From Phycisphaerae bacterium (lineage in GTDB: Bacteria; Planctomycetota; Phycisphaerae; UBA1845), in contig JANQQK010000008.1 of assembly GCA_028289375.1 (NCBI GenBank), positions 1 through 64,000 of the forward strand: DNA of 64,000 bases. Reading direction: 5' to 3'. The notes beneath the pieces are model-generated. The model saw nothing but the letters and a program-made list of their open reading frames with translations, did not search any database and was not told where the DNA came from. The position numbers and the translations under genes are program-made. Shown here one piece after another: positions 1-7,519 of the stretch. Every line of letters starts with the position of its first letter. The first letter of the stretch is position 1.

Positions 1-87
1 CTGCTGATTCGTCACGAGCGGCACGTCGAAATGTACCAAGCCTTTATCCACGTCGCCTGCCTCATGATCACGCTCAACAAGTTATGA
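1..87 (+). CDS. IS5-type transposase, C-terminal end only (5' part outside window)
   Basis: An open frame from base 1 to a TGA at 85-87 encodes 28 residues, beginning LLIRHERHVEMYQAF and ending ITLNKL. The 'RHER...YQAF.H.AC' pattern is what I associate with the last helix of IS4/IS5-superfamily DDE transposases. Only the C-terminus is in the window, so neither catalytic residues nor intactness can be judged. It is too short for the ORF track. It lies just outside a second, oppositely oriented IS remnant and the decayed RepA-like gene, which fits a mobile-element graveyard. The family call is pattern recognition only. Confidence 0.55.
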   Translation: MLIRHERHVEMYQAFIHVACLMITLNKL

Positions 88-98
88 AACCGCTTCTA

Positions 99-165
99 GA
101 GCCTATCCCAAAATCCCTTTGAGCAGGATGATGGTGCATCCGAGGTGCAGGAAGCTTTGGAACAG
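99..165 (-). mobile_element. Terminal remnant of a second IS5-like element (minus-strand transposase tail plus inverted-repeat end)
   Basis: GAGCCTATCCCAAAA at 99-113 looks like an IS terminal inverted repeat. Read on the minus strand from about 159, the sequence encodes FQSFLHLGCTIILLKGILG and then a TAG that lies inside that repeat. This tail resembles the end of the plus-strand transposase at 1-87. I infer that an IS end was left here after a deletion and that the preceding IS abuts it. The inner boundary is estimated from where RepA-like homology begins. Confidence 0.4.
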
Positions 166-990
166 GCGCGTTGGACAAACTTGGCAACGGACTTGAGGTT
201 GATTGAGCGCGAAGTGGCGAAGTGCCAAGCTGCGTTACTGATCATTGATCCAATCACCGCATACTTGGGTTGTGTTGACGATCATAGGAACGCCAACATC
301 CGTTCAGTCCTCGGCCCGCTGTCAGCGCTCGCGGAGCGGCAGAATTTGGCGATCCTTGCGGTCTCTCATTTCCGCAAAAGCCAAGCGGCCAACGCTGCGC
401 AACAAGTGGTAGGATCAATTGGCTACACGGCTGCGGCTCGCATGGTGTGGGCGATTGGCATGGATCCAACTGACGACACAGGATGCAGGCGAATCATGGT
501 GCCGGCCAAGAATAACATCATTGAGACGCCGACAGGCCTGGCATTCACGATGGAGAACAGTTCAGTCCGGTGGTCGAATGTGACTGTCACTACCACAGCT
601 GACCAAATGGTGGCAGCGGCCGCCGATGCGGGGACAGTGGGACATTCAGCACTTGAAGATGCAAAGGAGTTTTTGCGGGTCGAATTGGCCCACGGCCCTC
701 GGCCTGTCAAGGAACTCGTAGCGGCAGCCGTCGATGCGCAGATCTCAGAAAGGACATAGAATCGAGCAAAATCTGCCATGGCAGTGAAATCTCGAAAGGT
801 GACGGATCACCATGGAAGTCGCTCGGTTTGGCAACTGCCGACCGAGACTTCTCAAGATGGCCAAGAGTGCCAAAATTCCCAGATCGGAAGTCTTGGCCAC
901 CTTGGCCAACATTGCGGCCCTCCGCAACATCACAACGGAATCGCGGGTACCTTGACCGATCCGCGACATGACGAATGGGCAAAGCAGTGA
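145..990 (+). pseudogene. Decayed RepA-like AAA ATPase (5' truncated, in-frame amber stop)
   Basis: The frame encodes the C-terminal half of a RecA-fold ATPase of the RepA/AAA_25 type found in plasmids and integrative elements. ALLIIDPITAYLG is a Walker-B-like strand and SHFRKSQ is a typical later motif. The Walker A half is missing, and the reading frame instead runs back into an IS remnant. The ORF stops at TAG 757-759 after ISERT, but the same frame continues at once with NRAKSAMAVKSRKV and an aromatic VWQLP. That matches the usual winged-helix end of this family ('RTLxRAKxxLxVxSRKV'). The TAG therefore looks like a nonsense mutation and the protein is unlikely to be functional. ORF-track entries 145-759 and 778-990 are two pieces of one gene. 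Confidence 0.7.
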
Positions 991-1030
991 AGGCTGGCAG
1001 ATGTATCACAAACACGATATCCTAGGCCCC

Positions 1031-1243
1031 ATGGCTGACATTGCAGAGCAACCAAAAAAGGCAATCCTGTCGAGTGGCATGAGCTTGTACGAGATCGCGA
1101 AGCAGGCAGACCTGCCGTATGCTACGGTTCATGGATTCGCCGGCGGGTACCGCAGCCTGAAAATTGAGTCCGCCGCGGCGATCTGCCGCGTCCTTGGGCT
1201 GTCGCTCGCAAGCCGATCCCAGCGTAATAAGAAAACGAGGTGA
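1031..1243 (+). CDS. Small XRE-type helix-turn-helix protein of the integrative element
   Basis: A 70-residue protein from ATG 1031; the track's longer start at 968 would overlap the decayed RepA gene. SLYEIAKQADLPYATVHGF reads as a helix-turn-helix, with IESAAAICRVLGLSL as the following helices of an XRE/Cro-type domain. The stop lies 3 bases before the integrase start, so the two are probably co-transcribed. This is the usual place for a regulator or recombination directionality factor. Which of these it is cannot be read from the sequence. No strong ribosome binding site is visible before 1031. Confidence 0.6.
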   Translation: MADIAEQPKKAILSSGMSLYEIAKQADLPYATVHGFAGGYRSLKIESAAAICRVLGLSLASRSQRNKKTR

Positions 1244-1246
1244 CCG

Positions 1247-2917
1247 ATGGCACGCGTATTCAAACACTCCTATACCATGAAGCTTCCAGACGGTACCCGC
1301 GAATCCCGTAAGACGAAGAAGTGGTACGTGGAATGGACAGACGCACAGGGTGTCGTTCGTCGAAAAGCGGGGTTCACGGACAAGCGGGCCACGGAGGCAC
1401 TCGCCCAAGAAATGCAAAAGCAGGTCGATCGCGAAAAGGCTGGCATTGTGGATCGGGACAGCTTGGATCTCTCTGAGAGTATGAGCGCCCCGATCAATGC
1501 TCACATTGACGCCTACGTGGTTCATCTCGAATCGCACGCGTCACCACGCCACGTCTCGGAGACTTCGCGTAGACTGCGGGTCGTGATCGAGGCATGTGGA
1601 TTTCGTAGGCTCAATGACATCAAGTCCGAGCCGCTGAGTCGTTGGTGCGCTTGCAGGCACAATGAAGGCCTCTCCCCCCGAACGTGCAACACGTACTTGT
1701 CGAGCATTCGTGCATTCGTTCGGTGGTGCCTCGCGGATAGGCGCATTTTGCGGGATCCGCTTGTGACCATCAGGAAGTTCGACGAATCAGCCAACACGCG
1801 ACGAAACCGCAGAGCGTTGACGGCAGACGAGCTGTCACGACTATTCAAGGCAGCGGCTGAGCGACCATTGCGTGAGGCAATGCTAATCCGGCGGGGCCCT
1901 CGAAAGGGGCAACTCGTTGCGAAACTCAATCCCGACCGAGCACAGGAGCTCCACCGGCTCGGCCAAGAGCGTCGACTCATCTATCTCACGCTCGTCCTAA
2001 CGGTTCTCCGGAAGGGTGAGCTGGAACAAATCACGTGGGGAGACTTCGAGATCGATGGCAAGCAACACTGGTTGACGGTCCGAGCAAACGTCTCCAAGAA
2101 CCGCAAAGAGGAGCCGCTGCCCATTCGTGCTGATTTGGCGAAGGAGCTGCGAAATTGGAGATCGGGATGCGACAACGCGCGTGACAGTGATCGGGTCTTC
2201 ACGGTTCCGAAAGGCCTCGTACGCATCCTGGATCAAGACCTTGTGGCTGCCGGAATAGCGAAACTCGTCGTCGGTGACGACGGCGTTCAATACATCGACA
2301 AAACCGATGACAGAGGACGCACAATCGATGTGCACTGCCTACGTCACACAACAGCAACGCTCTTGATGGAAGGAGGCGCCTCGCCGCGTATCGTTCAGAG
2401 ATTAATGAGGCATTCTGACATCCGGCTAACCATGGATCGTTACACCGATGTGCACTTACTCGATACCTCCGGTGCACTTGAGGTCTTGCCGCATTTCGCA
2501 GAACGAGAGACATCAGCAGAGCCGGCACGTGCGACCGGAACGTACGATGACCCCGCCGCGCTTGGCGGATTACTTGGCGGAAAAGGGCGCACAACGGTGC
2601 ATTTTGGTGCAACTGCATTCAATTCGACGGAAGATGAGGGCGAAGTGAGTGGCGAAGATAAGTCAGCTTCTGAGCAAGACTTAGCAACGCCATGCAACGC
2701 TGTGCAAGAAAGCGGGCGACGCGACTCGAACGCGCAACATTCAGCTTGGAAGGCTGATGCTCTACCATTGAGCTACGCCCGCGAAACTCGCACGCTAGTC
2801 TACCGTCGACGCAAAGGCCCGCAAGCATCCGACATTGACCGACTGGCCAGCATGACACGCGGCCATCGACCAATTCCAGCCCTCGGCACCATCAGGCGCA
2901 GTCCAGACCGCCCATAA
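1247..2917 (+). CDS. Tyrosine recombinase (phage-type integrase) reading through the tRNA-Gly attachment site
   Basis: A 556-residue integrase. Its N-terminal part has an AP2-like arm (VEWTDAQGVVRRKAGF) and a SAM-like core-binding domain with 'SPRTCNTYLSSIRAFVRWC'. The catalytic domain shows the first Arg (TVLRKGELEQITW), HCLRHTTATLL, and LMRHSDIRLTMDRYTDV with the His and the Tyr nucleophile. After about residue 488 the frame crosses an antisense tRNA-Gly gene, giving RRDSNAQHSAWKADALPLSY, and runs on to 2917. This tail is a read-through product of integration, so the native C-terminus is unclear. The gene points at the tRNA 3' end, as expected for an element extending leftward out of the window. 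Confidence 0.9.
   Translation: MARVFKHSYTMKLPDGTRESRKTKKWYVEWTDAQGVVRRKAGFTDKRATEALAQEMQKQVDREKAGIVDRDSLDLSESMSAPINAHIDAYVVHLESHASPRHVSETSRRLRVVIEACGFRRLNDIKSEPLSRWCACRHNEGLSPRTCNTYLSSIRAFVRWCLADRRILRDPLVTIRKFDESANTRRNRRALTADELSRLFKAAAERPLREAMLIRRGPRKGQLVAKLNPDRAQELHRLGQERRLIYLTLVLTVLRKGELEQITWGDFEIDGKQHWLTVRANVSKNRKEEPLPIRADLAKELRNWRSGCDNARDSDRVFTVPKGLVRILDQDLVAAGIAKLVVGDDGVQYIDKTDDRGRTIDVHCLRHTTATLLMEGGASPRIVQRLMRHSDIRLTMDRYTDVHLLDTSGALEVLPHFAERETSAEPARATGTYDDPAALGGLLGGKGRTTVHFGATAFNSTEDEGEVSGEDKSASEQDLATPCNAVQESGRRDSNAQHSAWKADALPLSYARETRTLVYRRRKGPQASDIDRLASMTRGHRPIPALGTIRRSPDRP
2711..2782 (-). tRNA. tRNA-Gly (anticodon TCC)
   Basis: The reverse complement folds as a full cloverleaf: acceptor GCGGGCG/CGCCCGC, D stem GCTC/GAGC, anticodon stem TCAGC/GCTGA with loop CTTCCAA (anticodon TCC), and T arm around TTCGAGT. 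No CCA is encoded. Its 3' end faces the integrase gene and is overlapped antisense by the integrase frame, marking it as the attachment site of the element to the left. The gene looks intact and functional. Confidence 0.93.
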
Positions 2918-3140
2918 TCCGGCCCCTCCTCAAGCCGAATCTGCAAACCGCAAGCCACACCATGCCTGAGAATCGCTCCGATTGTAGGATTTCGTCGGTG
3001 CCGGAATCGTCAGATCACTCCAGCGCGTTAATAATGAGGACGGATGAACTCACCGCGAACTTCGGTCAGCCAAGGGCGTCGATTGGTGGCAGGCCAACGC
3101 CACGGCGAGAGCGTCCCAAGACTCGGAATCGAGGGTTATC

Positions 3141-4193
3141 ATGAAGAGCGAATTTGGCATCGCCGTCCTGCTGGGCGTCGCACTCATCACCATCGTCGTG
3201 AGAGGAGGTGCGGGCATGGGCCCGCTGAAGTCAAACACCACCAACGACAAGAAGTCTCCCGCCTATTCCGCCAGCGGGTTCAAGATTGAACGCCTCGCCC
3301 AGGAACGCATCAACGAGCTGGCCAAGGACCTTACCGACGAGGAACGCCGCATCCTCCTCAACGAAGGCACCGAACGTGCCGGATGCGGACTCCTGCTCGA
3401 CAACAAGAAAGACGGCACATACACCTGTCGCCTCTGCGGTCTGCCACTGTTCGGCTCCAACAGCAAGTTCAACTCAGGCACCGGTTGGCCCAGCTTCTTC
3501 CAGCCCATCGACAAGGATCACGTTCACTATGAGAAAGACGTAAGCCACGGCATGGTCCGCGTCGAGATCGAGTGCATGCGCTGCCGTTCGCATCTTGGCC
3601 ACGTGTTCGAAGACGGCCCCAAACCAACCGGCCTGCGATACTGTCTCAACTCAGCATCATTGACGTTCTTCGAGAAAGGAGCACCGATGCCACCCGAATC
3701 CACCCCGCTCAAGACCGAGACCGCCTACTTCGCCGGCGGTTGTTTTTGGGGCGTCGAAGACCGTTTCCAGCAAGTGCCCGGGGTCATCGACGCCGTTTCG
3801 GGCTACCAGGGCGGCAACACGCAAGACCCGTCCTATCGCGAAGTGTGCAGCGGCTCGACCGGACACGCCGAGTCTGTACGCGTCAAATACGACCCATCAG
3901 CCGTCACCTACCGTGACCTGCTCGAACGATTCTTCCAGTTCCACGATCCGACGCAGTTGAATCGCCAGGGACCCGACGTTGGCACACAATACCGCTCCGC
4001 GATATTCGCAGCCGACGCCGACCAGTTGAAACAAGCCAAGGCATTTGTCGAAGAAGCCAAAAAATCGGATCGCTACAGCGGACGACGCGTCGTGACCGAA
4101 GTCAAGATGGCCGACCCGTTCTTCGAAGCCGAGGAATACCATCAGGACTACCACGCCAAGCACGGCGGATCCTGTGCCATTCCCGGCAACTAA
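3141..4193 (+). CDS. msrBA: Membrane-anchored MsrB-MsrA fusion, methionine sulfoxide reductase
   Basis: A 350-residue bifunctional enzyme that would reduce both R- and S-methionine sulfoxide. Residues 1-25 form a hydrophobic N-terminus (GIAVLLGVALITIVV), either a signal peptide or an anchor, so it probably acts outside the cytoplasm on oxidised envelope proteins. The MsrB domain comes first (about 50-175), with zinc pairs CRLC and CMRC and the catalytic Cys in LRYCLNS. The MsrA domain follows (about 190-345) with the catalytic GCFWG motif. The order B-A is the reverse of the pilB-type A-B fusion. A strong hairpin follows the stop. The start is chosen because it gives the export signal. Confidence 0.93.
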   Translation: MKSEFGIAVLLGVALITIVVRGGAGMGPLKSNTTNDKKSPAYSASGFKIERLAQERINELAKDLTDEERRILLNEGTERAGCGLLLDNKKDGTYTCRLCGLPLFGSNSKFNSGTGWPSFFQPIDKDHVHYEKDVSHGMVRVEIECMRCRSHLGHVFEDGPKPTGLRYCLNSASLTFFEKGAPMPPESTPLKTETAYFAGGCFWGVEDRFQQVPGVIDAVSGYQGGNTQDPSYREVCSGSTGHAESVRVKYDPSAVTYRDLLERFFQFHDPTQLNRQGPDVGTQYRSAIFAADADQLKQAKAFVEEAKKSDRYSGRRVVTEVKMADPFFEAEEYHQDYHAKHGGSCAIPGN

Positions 4194-4224
4194 CCTCAAC
4201 TGTAAGTCAACCGAGTAACGCCCT

Positions 4225-4262
4225 GATGGCCCGATTGGTGCTCCAATCGGGCCATCTTCTCG
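4225..4262 (+). terminator. Hairpin terminator after msrBA
   Basis: A perfect 14-bp inverted repeat, GATGGCCCGATTGG/CCAATCGGGCCATC, with a 4-base loop begins 32 bases after the msrBA stop. The tail (TTCTCGTTG) is only moderately T-rich, so it may be a weak intrinsic terminator. It separates msrBA from the blaI promoter. Confidence 0.7.
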
Positions 4263-4312
4263 TTGAGAAAACCACCCTGTCGCCGCATGTCCGTATTTTC
4301 GCGTGCCAGCCC

Positions 4313-4342
4313 TTGACACGACTGCTACATCTGTGGTATCTT
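4313..4342 (+). promoter_or_regulatory. blaI promoter (sigma-70-like)
   Basis: TTGACA at 4313-4318 is a perfect -35 box. TATCTT at 4337-4342 is a fair -10 with an 18-bp spacer. Transcription would start near 4350, inside the second BlaI operator, 25 bases before the blaI start codon. Confidence 0.65.
4326..4335. promoter_or_regulatory. BlaI-type operator 1 (spacer site)
   Basis: TACATCTGTG is a one-mismatch version of the TACA-nn-TGTA core bound by BlaI/MecI repressors. It lies between the -35 and -10 boxes of the blaI promoter, so binding would block RNA polymerase. It is spaced 21 bp from the second, perfect site. Confidence 0.65.
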
Positions 4343-4346
4343 CTGC

Positions 4347-4356
4347 TACAGATGTA
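4347..4356. promoter_or_regulatory. BlaI-type operator 2 (start-site operator)
   Basis: TACAGATGTA has the exact BlaI/MecI core TACA-nn-TGTA as a dyad and overlaps the predicted transcription start. Together with operator 1 it forms the double-operator arrangement known for bla and mec promoters, which predicts autoregulation of the operon. Confidence 0.75.
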
Positions 4357-4374
4357 ACACATGGGCAGGAAGTA

Positions 4375-4755
4375 ATGAAACTCTCCGAAGCAGAATGGAA
4401 AGCCATGAACATCGTCTGGCGGAAAGCGCCCGTCAGCGCGCGCGATGTTCTCGAAGACGTCGAATGCGAAACCGGCTGGTCCTACTCCACCGTCAAGACA
4501 ATCCTGACCCGCCTCTGCGACAAAGGCGTTCTCTCCATGCGCAAAAGGGCCAACACCAGCTACTTTGCCCCCAAACTCAGCGAAAACCAGGCCCGCAAGT
4601 CGGCCATCCGCAACCTGCTCGATAACGCCTTCGACGGTACCTTCGGCTCTCTGCTGCAGCATGTCGCCAAGGAGGAAAAGCTCAGCAACAAGGACCGCGA
4701 CGCCCTGGCAGAGATGCTCCGCGAATTGGACGAACGAAAGCGGAGTGCATCATGA
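4375..4755 (+). CDS. blaI: BlaI/MecI/CopY-family repressor
   Basis: A 126-residue winged-helix repressor starting MKLSEAEWKAMNIVW. STVKTILTRLCDKGVL is the recognition-helix region of the BlaI family, and the C-terminal half forms the dimerisation/cleavage segment. The start at 4375 is preferred over the track's 4303 because it begins the conserved domain, has GGCAGGA upstream, and leaves both operators in the leader. The stop overlaps the blaR1 start by 4 bases. It probably represses its own operon until the linked protease inactivates it. The name reflects the family; no beta-lactamase is nearby. Confidence 0.88.
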   Translation: MKLSEAEWKAMNIVWRKAPVSARDVLEDVECETGWSYSTVKTILTRLCDKGVLSMRKRANTSYFAPKLSENQARKSAIRNLLDNAFDGTFGSLLQHVAKEEKLSNKDRDALAEMLRELDERKRSAS

Positions 4756-5840
4756 CCCTCACCTTGCCCGGCATTTGTGAGGCGTGGTGGGCTTGGATGT
4801 CCGCTGTGTCCGTCCAGATCGTTGTCCTGTTCATCATCGTGTGCGCACTCGACAAGATACTTCGCCGCTGGGCATGGCCTCAGTTGCTCGCCGCCATGTG
4901 GCTCATCTTGATGATGAAACTGCTTGTACCCCCGACACTTGTGTCGCCCGTGAGCGTCGCCCATCTCGCCCCACAAAACGCCCTGCTCTCACAACCAGCC
5001 GCAGCGTCACAAACGAATTCAGTCGTTCCAATCCTATTCGGTATCTGGATTGTCGGCTTCGCAATCCTCAGCATCTGGACGTGCGTTCAGTATCGCCGAA
5101 CCAGACGTCGATGGCTTGGCTCACCGGAAATCGTCACGCCGGCATGGCTGATTCATCGCCTCGACGCACTCAAACGTCAGTCCGGTGTCCGCCGCCGCAT
5201 CCGATTGTCCGTTCGCCTCGGTGCGCCGGGCTCCGCCGTCATCGGGTTTACTCGTCCCGTCATCATCATGCCGGCAGCGTTCGTCGCTCAAAACGAACGC
5301 GACGAAGTTGAGCATGTGTTGCTTCACGAACTCGCCCACATCAAACGACGTGATCCTCTCGCGGGATTCGCCTGCCTCACTCTTCAGTTGATGTACTGGT
5401 TTCACCCGGCGGTCTGGATCGCACGCTCGCGATTGTCCGCCCTCCGCGAAATCTGCTGCGATCGTTTCGTCACGGACACCCTTGGTGAACGTTCGCCACA
5501 CTACCGCGACACACTGCTGGAACTCGCACGTCCCTGGATCACGCGACAACGCACAGGCCAACTCGCCCTCATTCACAATCACAGCCAATTGCTCCATCGA
5601 CTCGAATGGCTGGAGCGATCCTGCTCGACGCGCGTACTCTGGCGTCGTGCCATGACACTGCTGATGAGCCTGACGCTGATGCTCTGCTGCGTCCCACTGT
5701 CTCAACCACATCCGGAACCAGCCGGTTTCGACGTTCCGGACCCCGCGTGGTTTCGTATCGGCGAAGGATGCATGCGTACCCGCATCGCCGTGATGCAGGC
5801 GATCGCCGCTGAGGAACAAGCCGGCGATCCGCTCTTCTGA
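4752..5840 (+). CDS. blaR1: BlaR1/MecR1-type M56 membrane metalloprotease (antirepressor)
   Basis: A 362-residue membrane protease with several N-terminal hydrophobic segments (about 15-70 and 90-112) and the zinc motif HELAH in VLLHELAHIKRRDP near residue 195. One more membrane segment lies near residue 300. It is much shorter than staphylococcal BlaR1 and has no penicillin-binding sensor domain: only a short tail follows the last membrane segment. The inducing signal is therefore unlikely to be a beta-lactam. The expected role is cleavage of the BlaI repressor encoded upstream, with which it shares a 4-base overlap. Confidence 0.85.
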   Translation: MTLTLPGICEAWWAWMSAVSVQIVVLFIIVCALDKILRRWAWPQLLAAMWLILMMKLLVPPTLVSPVSVAHLAPQNALLSQPAAASQTNSVVPILFGIWIVGFAILSIWTCVQYRRTRRRWLGSPEIVTPAWLIHRLDALKRQSGVRRRIRLSVRLGAPGSAVIGFTRPVIIMPAAFVAQNERDEVEHVLLHELAHIKRRDPLAGFACLTLQLMYWFHPAVWIARSRLSALREICCDRFVTDTLGERSPHYRDTLLELARPWITRQRTGQLALIHNHSQLLHRLEWLERSCSTRVLWRRAMTLLMSLTLMLCCVPLSQPHPEPAGFDVPDPAWFRIGEGCMRTRIAVMQAIAAEEQAGDPLF

Positions 5841-5876
5841 CCTATCCAAGTCCGAACCGCTGAAAGGAAGTCACCC

Positions 5877-6260
5877 ATGAGCCAGAACGACCGCCCCACC
5901 GTCGGTGCCATAGCATGGCACGACCTCACCGTCCCGGACGCAACCAACGTTCGCACGTTCTACGAACAGGTCGTCGGGTGGAAGACGGAACCGGTCAGCC
6001 AGGGTGACTACAACGACTACAACGTCAAACAACCCGATTCCGGCGAAACGGTGGCCGGCATCTGCCACGCCCGAGGCGTGAACGCCAACTTACCGCCCCA
6101 GTGGATGATCTACATCATCGTAGAAGACCTCGATGACAGCCTCCGCAAATGCGCGGCACTCGGCGGAAAAATCGTCGACGGCCCCCGGTCTCAGGACGGC
6201 GGAAAACTCTGCATCATTCAGGATCCAGCCGGCGCCGTCGCCGCGTTGTACCAACCATAA
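5877..6260 (+). CDS. VOC-fold (glyoxalase/bleomycin-resistance-like) protein
   Basis: A 127-residue protein with paired beta-alpha-beta-beta-beta modules. The first holds WHDLTVPDATNVRTFYEQVVGW and the second ends in IIQDPAGAVAALYQP, the usual close of a VOC domain. A ribosome binding site (GAAAGGAAG) precedes the ATG. It lies 36 bases after blaR1, so it is probably in the BlaI-controlled operon. VOC proteins bind metals or small organic ligands; the substrate cannot be told. The usual first metal His seems to be present (WHDL). Confidence 0.82.
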   Translation: MSQNDRPTVGAIAWHDLTVPDATNVRTFYEQVVGWKTEPVSQGDYNDYNVKQPDSGETVAGICHARGVNANLPPQWMIYIIVEDLDDSLRKCAALGGKIVDGPRSQDGGKLCIIQDPAGAVAALYQP

Positions 6261-6318
6261 ACCGCAAGATCACGCGTGCACAGCACGCATTCATGACCAC
6301 CAAAAGGAGACAAGACCC

Positions 6319-6933
6319 ATGAAGCGTTCCATGATCATCATGAGCGGCATCCTGCTCGCTGCCACGTTGACCACCGTCACCGTCTCGGACGAAAAAAAGG
6401 GAGAACCAAGCCCCGAAGAGATGGCCAAAATGATGGAAGCCATGCAGAAAGCACGAAAGTTCACCGCTCCGAGCGAGATGCACAACGCGCTCAAGAAGTT
6501 CCTCGGCGAATGGAAGTCCGAAACGCGATTCTACATGGGCGACAAACCAAGCCCGCCCGAAATCGGCGAGGTCTCTAACAAGTGGCTGATTGAAGGCCGT
6601 TTCATCATGAGCGAGGCCAAGGGCATGATGATGGGACAGCCATTCAAAGGCTACACGATGATGGGCTACGACAACTTCAAAATGAGCTACGTCGCTGCCA
6701 GCATGACAACGTGGGACACGGCGCTGCGTATGTCGGAGGGTGACATCGATCCCCGAACAAACGCGTTGATCATGTACGGCACGGTTGACGAGTATCTCAC
6801 CGGCGAACACGACAAGATGTCCAAGCTCGTCTTCCGATTCGACGGCGATGATAAATACACCTGGGAGATCCACGACCTGTCCATCGGCGAGAAGAACACC
6901 AAGGTCATCGAGGTCACACACACGCGAAAATAG
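6319..6933 (+). CDS. Secreted DUF1579 family protein
   Basis: A 204-residue protein with a clear signal peptide (MKRSMIIMSGILLAATLTTVTVS). The mature part contains HNALKKFLGEWKSETRFY and VSNKWLIEGRFIMSEAKG, typical of DUF1579, a lipocalin-like beta-barrel of unknown function. The start at 6319 is preferred over the track's 6133 because it has AAAGGAGA upstream and begins the signal peptide. It sits between the VOC and SRPBCC genes with short gaps, inside the presumed BlaI regulon. The same kind of grouping with small ligand-binding folds hints at a role in binding or clearing a small hydrophobic compound; this is inference. Confidence 0.8.
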   Translation: MKRSMIIMSGILLAATLTTVTVSDEKKGEPSPEEMAKMMEAMQKARKFTAPSEMHNALKKFLGEWKSETRFYMGDKPSPPEIGEVSNKWLIEGRFIMSEAKGMMMGQPFKGYTMMGYDNFKMSYVAASMTTWDTALRMSEGDIDPRTNALIMYGTVDEYLTGEHDKMSKLVFRFDGDDKYTWEIHDLSIGEKNTKVIEVTHTRK

Positions 6934-6958
6934 CGTCCGGCAGCAAGCGAGGTGCACG

Positions 6959-7420
6959 ATGAATATTCCGACCGTTTCCGTTCAATGTGATGCTCTGCCA
7001 GACCGCGTTTTCCAGGTGGCGTCTGACTTTCACAACGCGGCCGAACGCATATCAGCCATCACCAAATGTGAGGTGCTGACGGAAGGTCCCATCGGCGTAG
7101 GCACGCGTTTTCGGGAAACGCGCGTGATGTTCAAACGTGAGTGCACCGAGGAGATGGAAATCACGGCCTACGATCCGCCCCACAGCTACGTGCTTGGGGC
7201 GGAATCGTGTGGCTGTCGCTACCGAACCGAACTGCGATTCACGCCAAAGAACGGTGGCACCGAAGTCACGTTCGATTTCCAAGCCCAGCCGCTCACGCTC
7301 TTCGCCAAAATCATGAGCATATTGATGAGGCCGATGCTCAAGAAAGCGCTCGAGCAATGCCACAAGGATTTGCTCGATCTCAAAGCCACCGTTGAATCGC
7401 CGGAAACGGCACAGGCGTGA
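6959..7420 (+). CDS. SRPBCC-family (polyketide-cyclase/START-like) protein
   Basis: A 153-residue protein. The beginning, VQCDALPDRVFQVASDFHNAAERI, and the later GGTEVTFDFQAQPLTL with a long C-terminal helix (MLKKALEQCHKDLLDLK) fit the helix-grip SRPBCC fold. These bind hydrophobic ligands in a deep pocket. The start at 6959 has AGCGAGG upstream and gives the domain its normal N-terminus; the track's 6785 start overlaps the DUF1579 gene. It is the last gene of the run from blaI. No catalytic assignment is possible. Confidence 0.8.
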   Translation: MNIPTVSVQCDALPDRVFQVASDFHNAAERISAITKCEVLTEGPIGVGTRFRETRVMFKRECTEEMEITAYDPPHSYVLGAESCGCRYRTELRFTPKNGGTEVTFDFQAQPLTLFAKIMSILMRPMLKKALEQCHKDLLDLKATVESPETAQA

Positions 7421-7519
7421 CGGACCGCAGTCTTTGTGAGGCTGGACCCTCATCGGTCGCATCGCGAGAAAGCGACATCGCCTTCGGGGGATTGTTCGCA
7501 GGCAGCGCGCTCGCAGGTG

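Noticed and set aside
2962-3144. 60-residue plus-strand ORF before msrBA
   Set aside because: No ribosome binding site, no hydrophobic segment and no motif.
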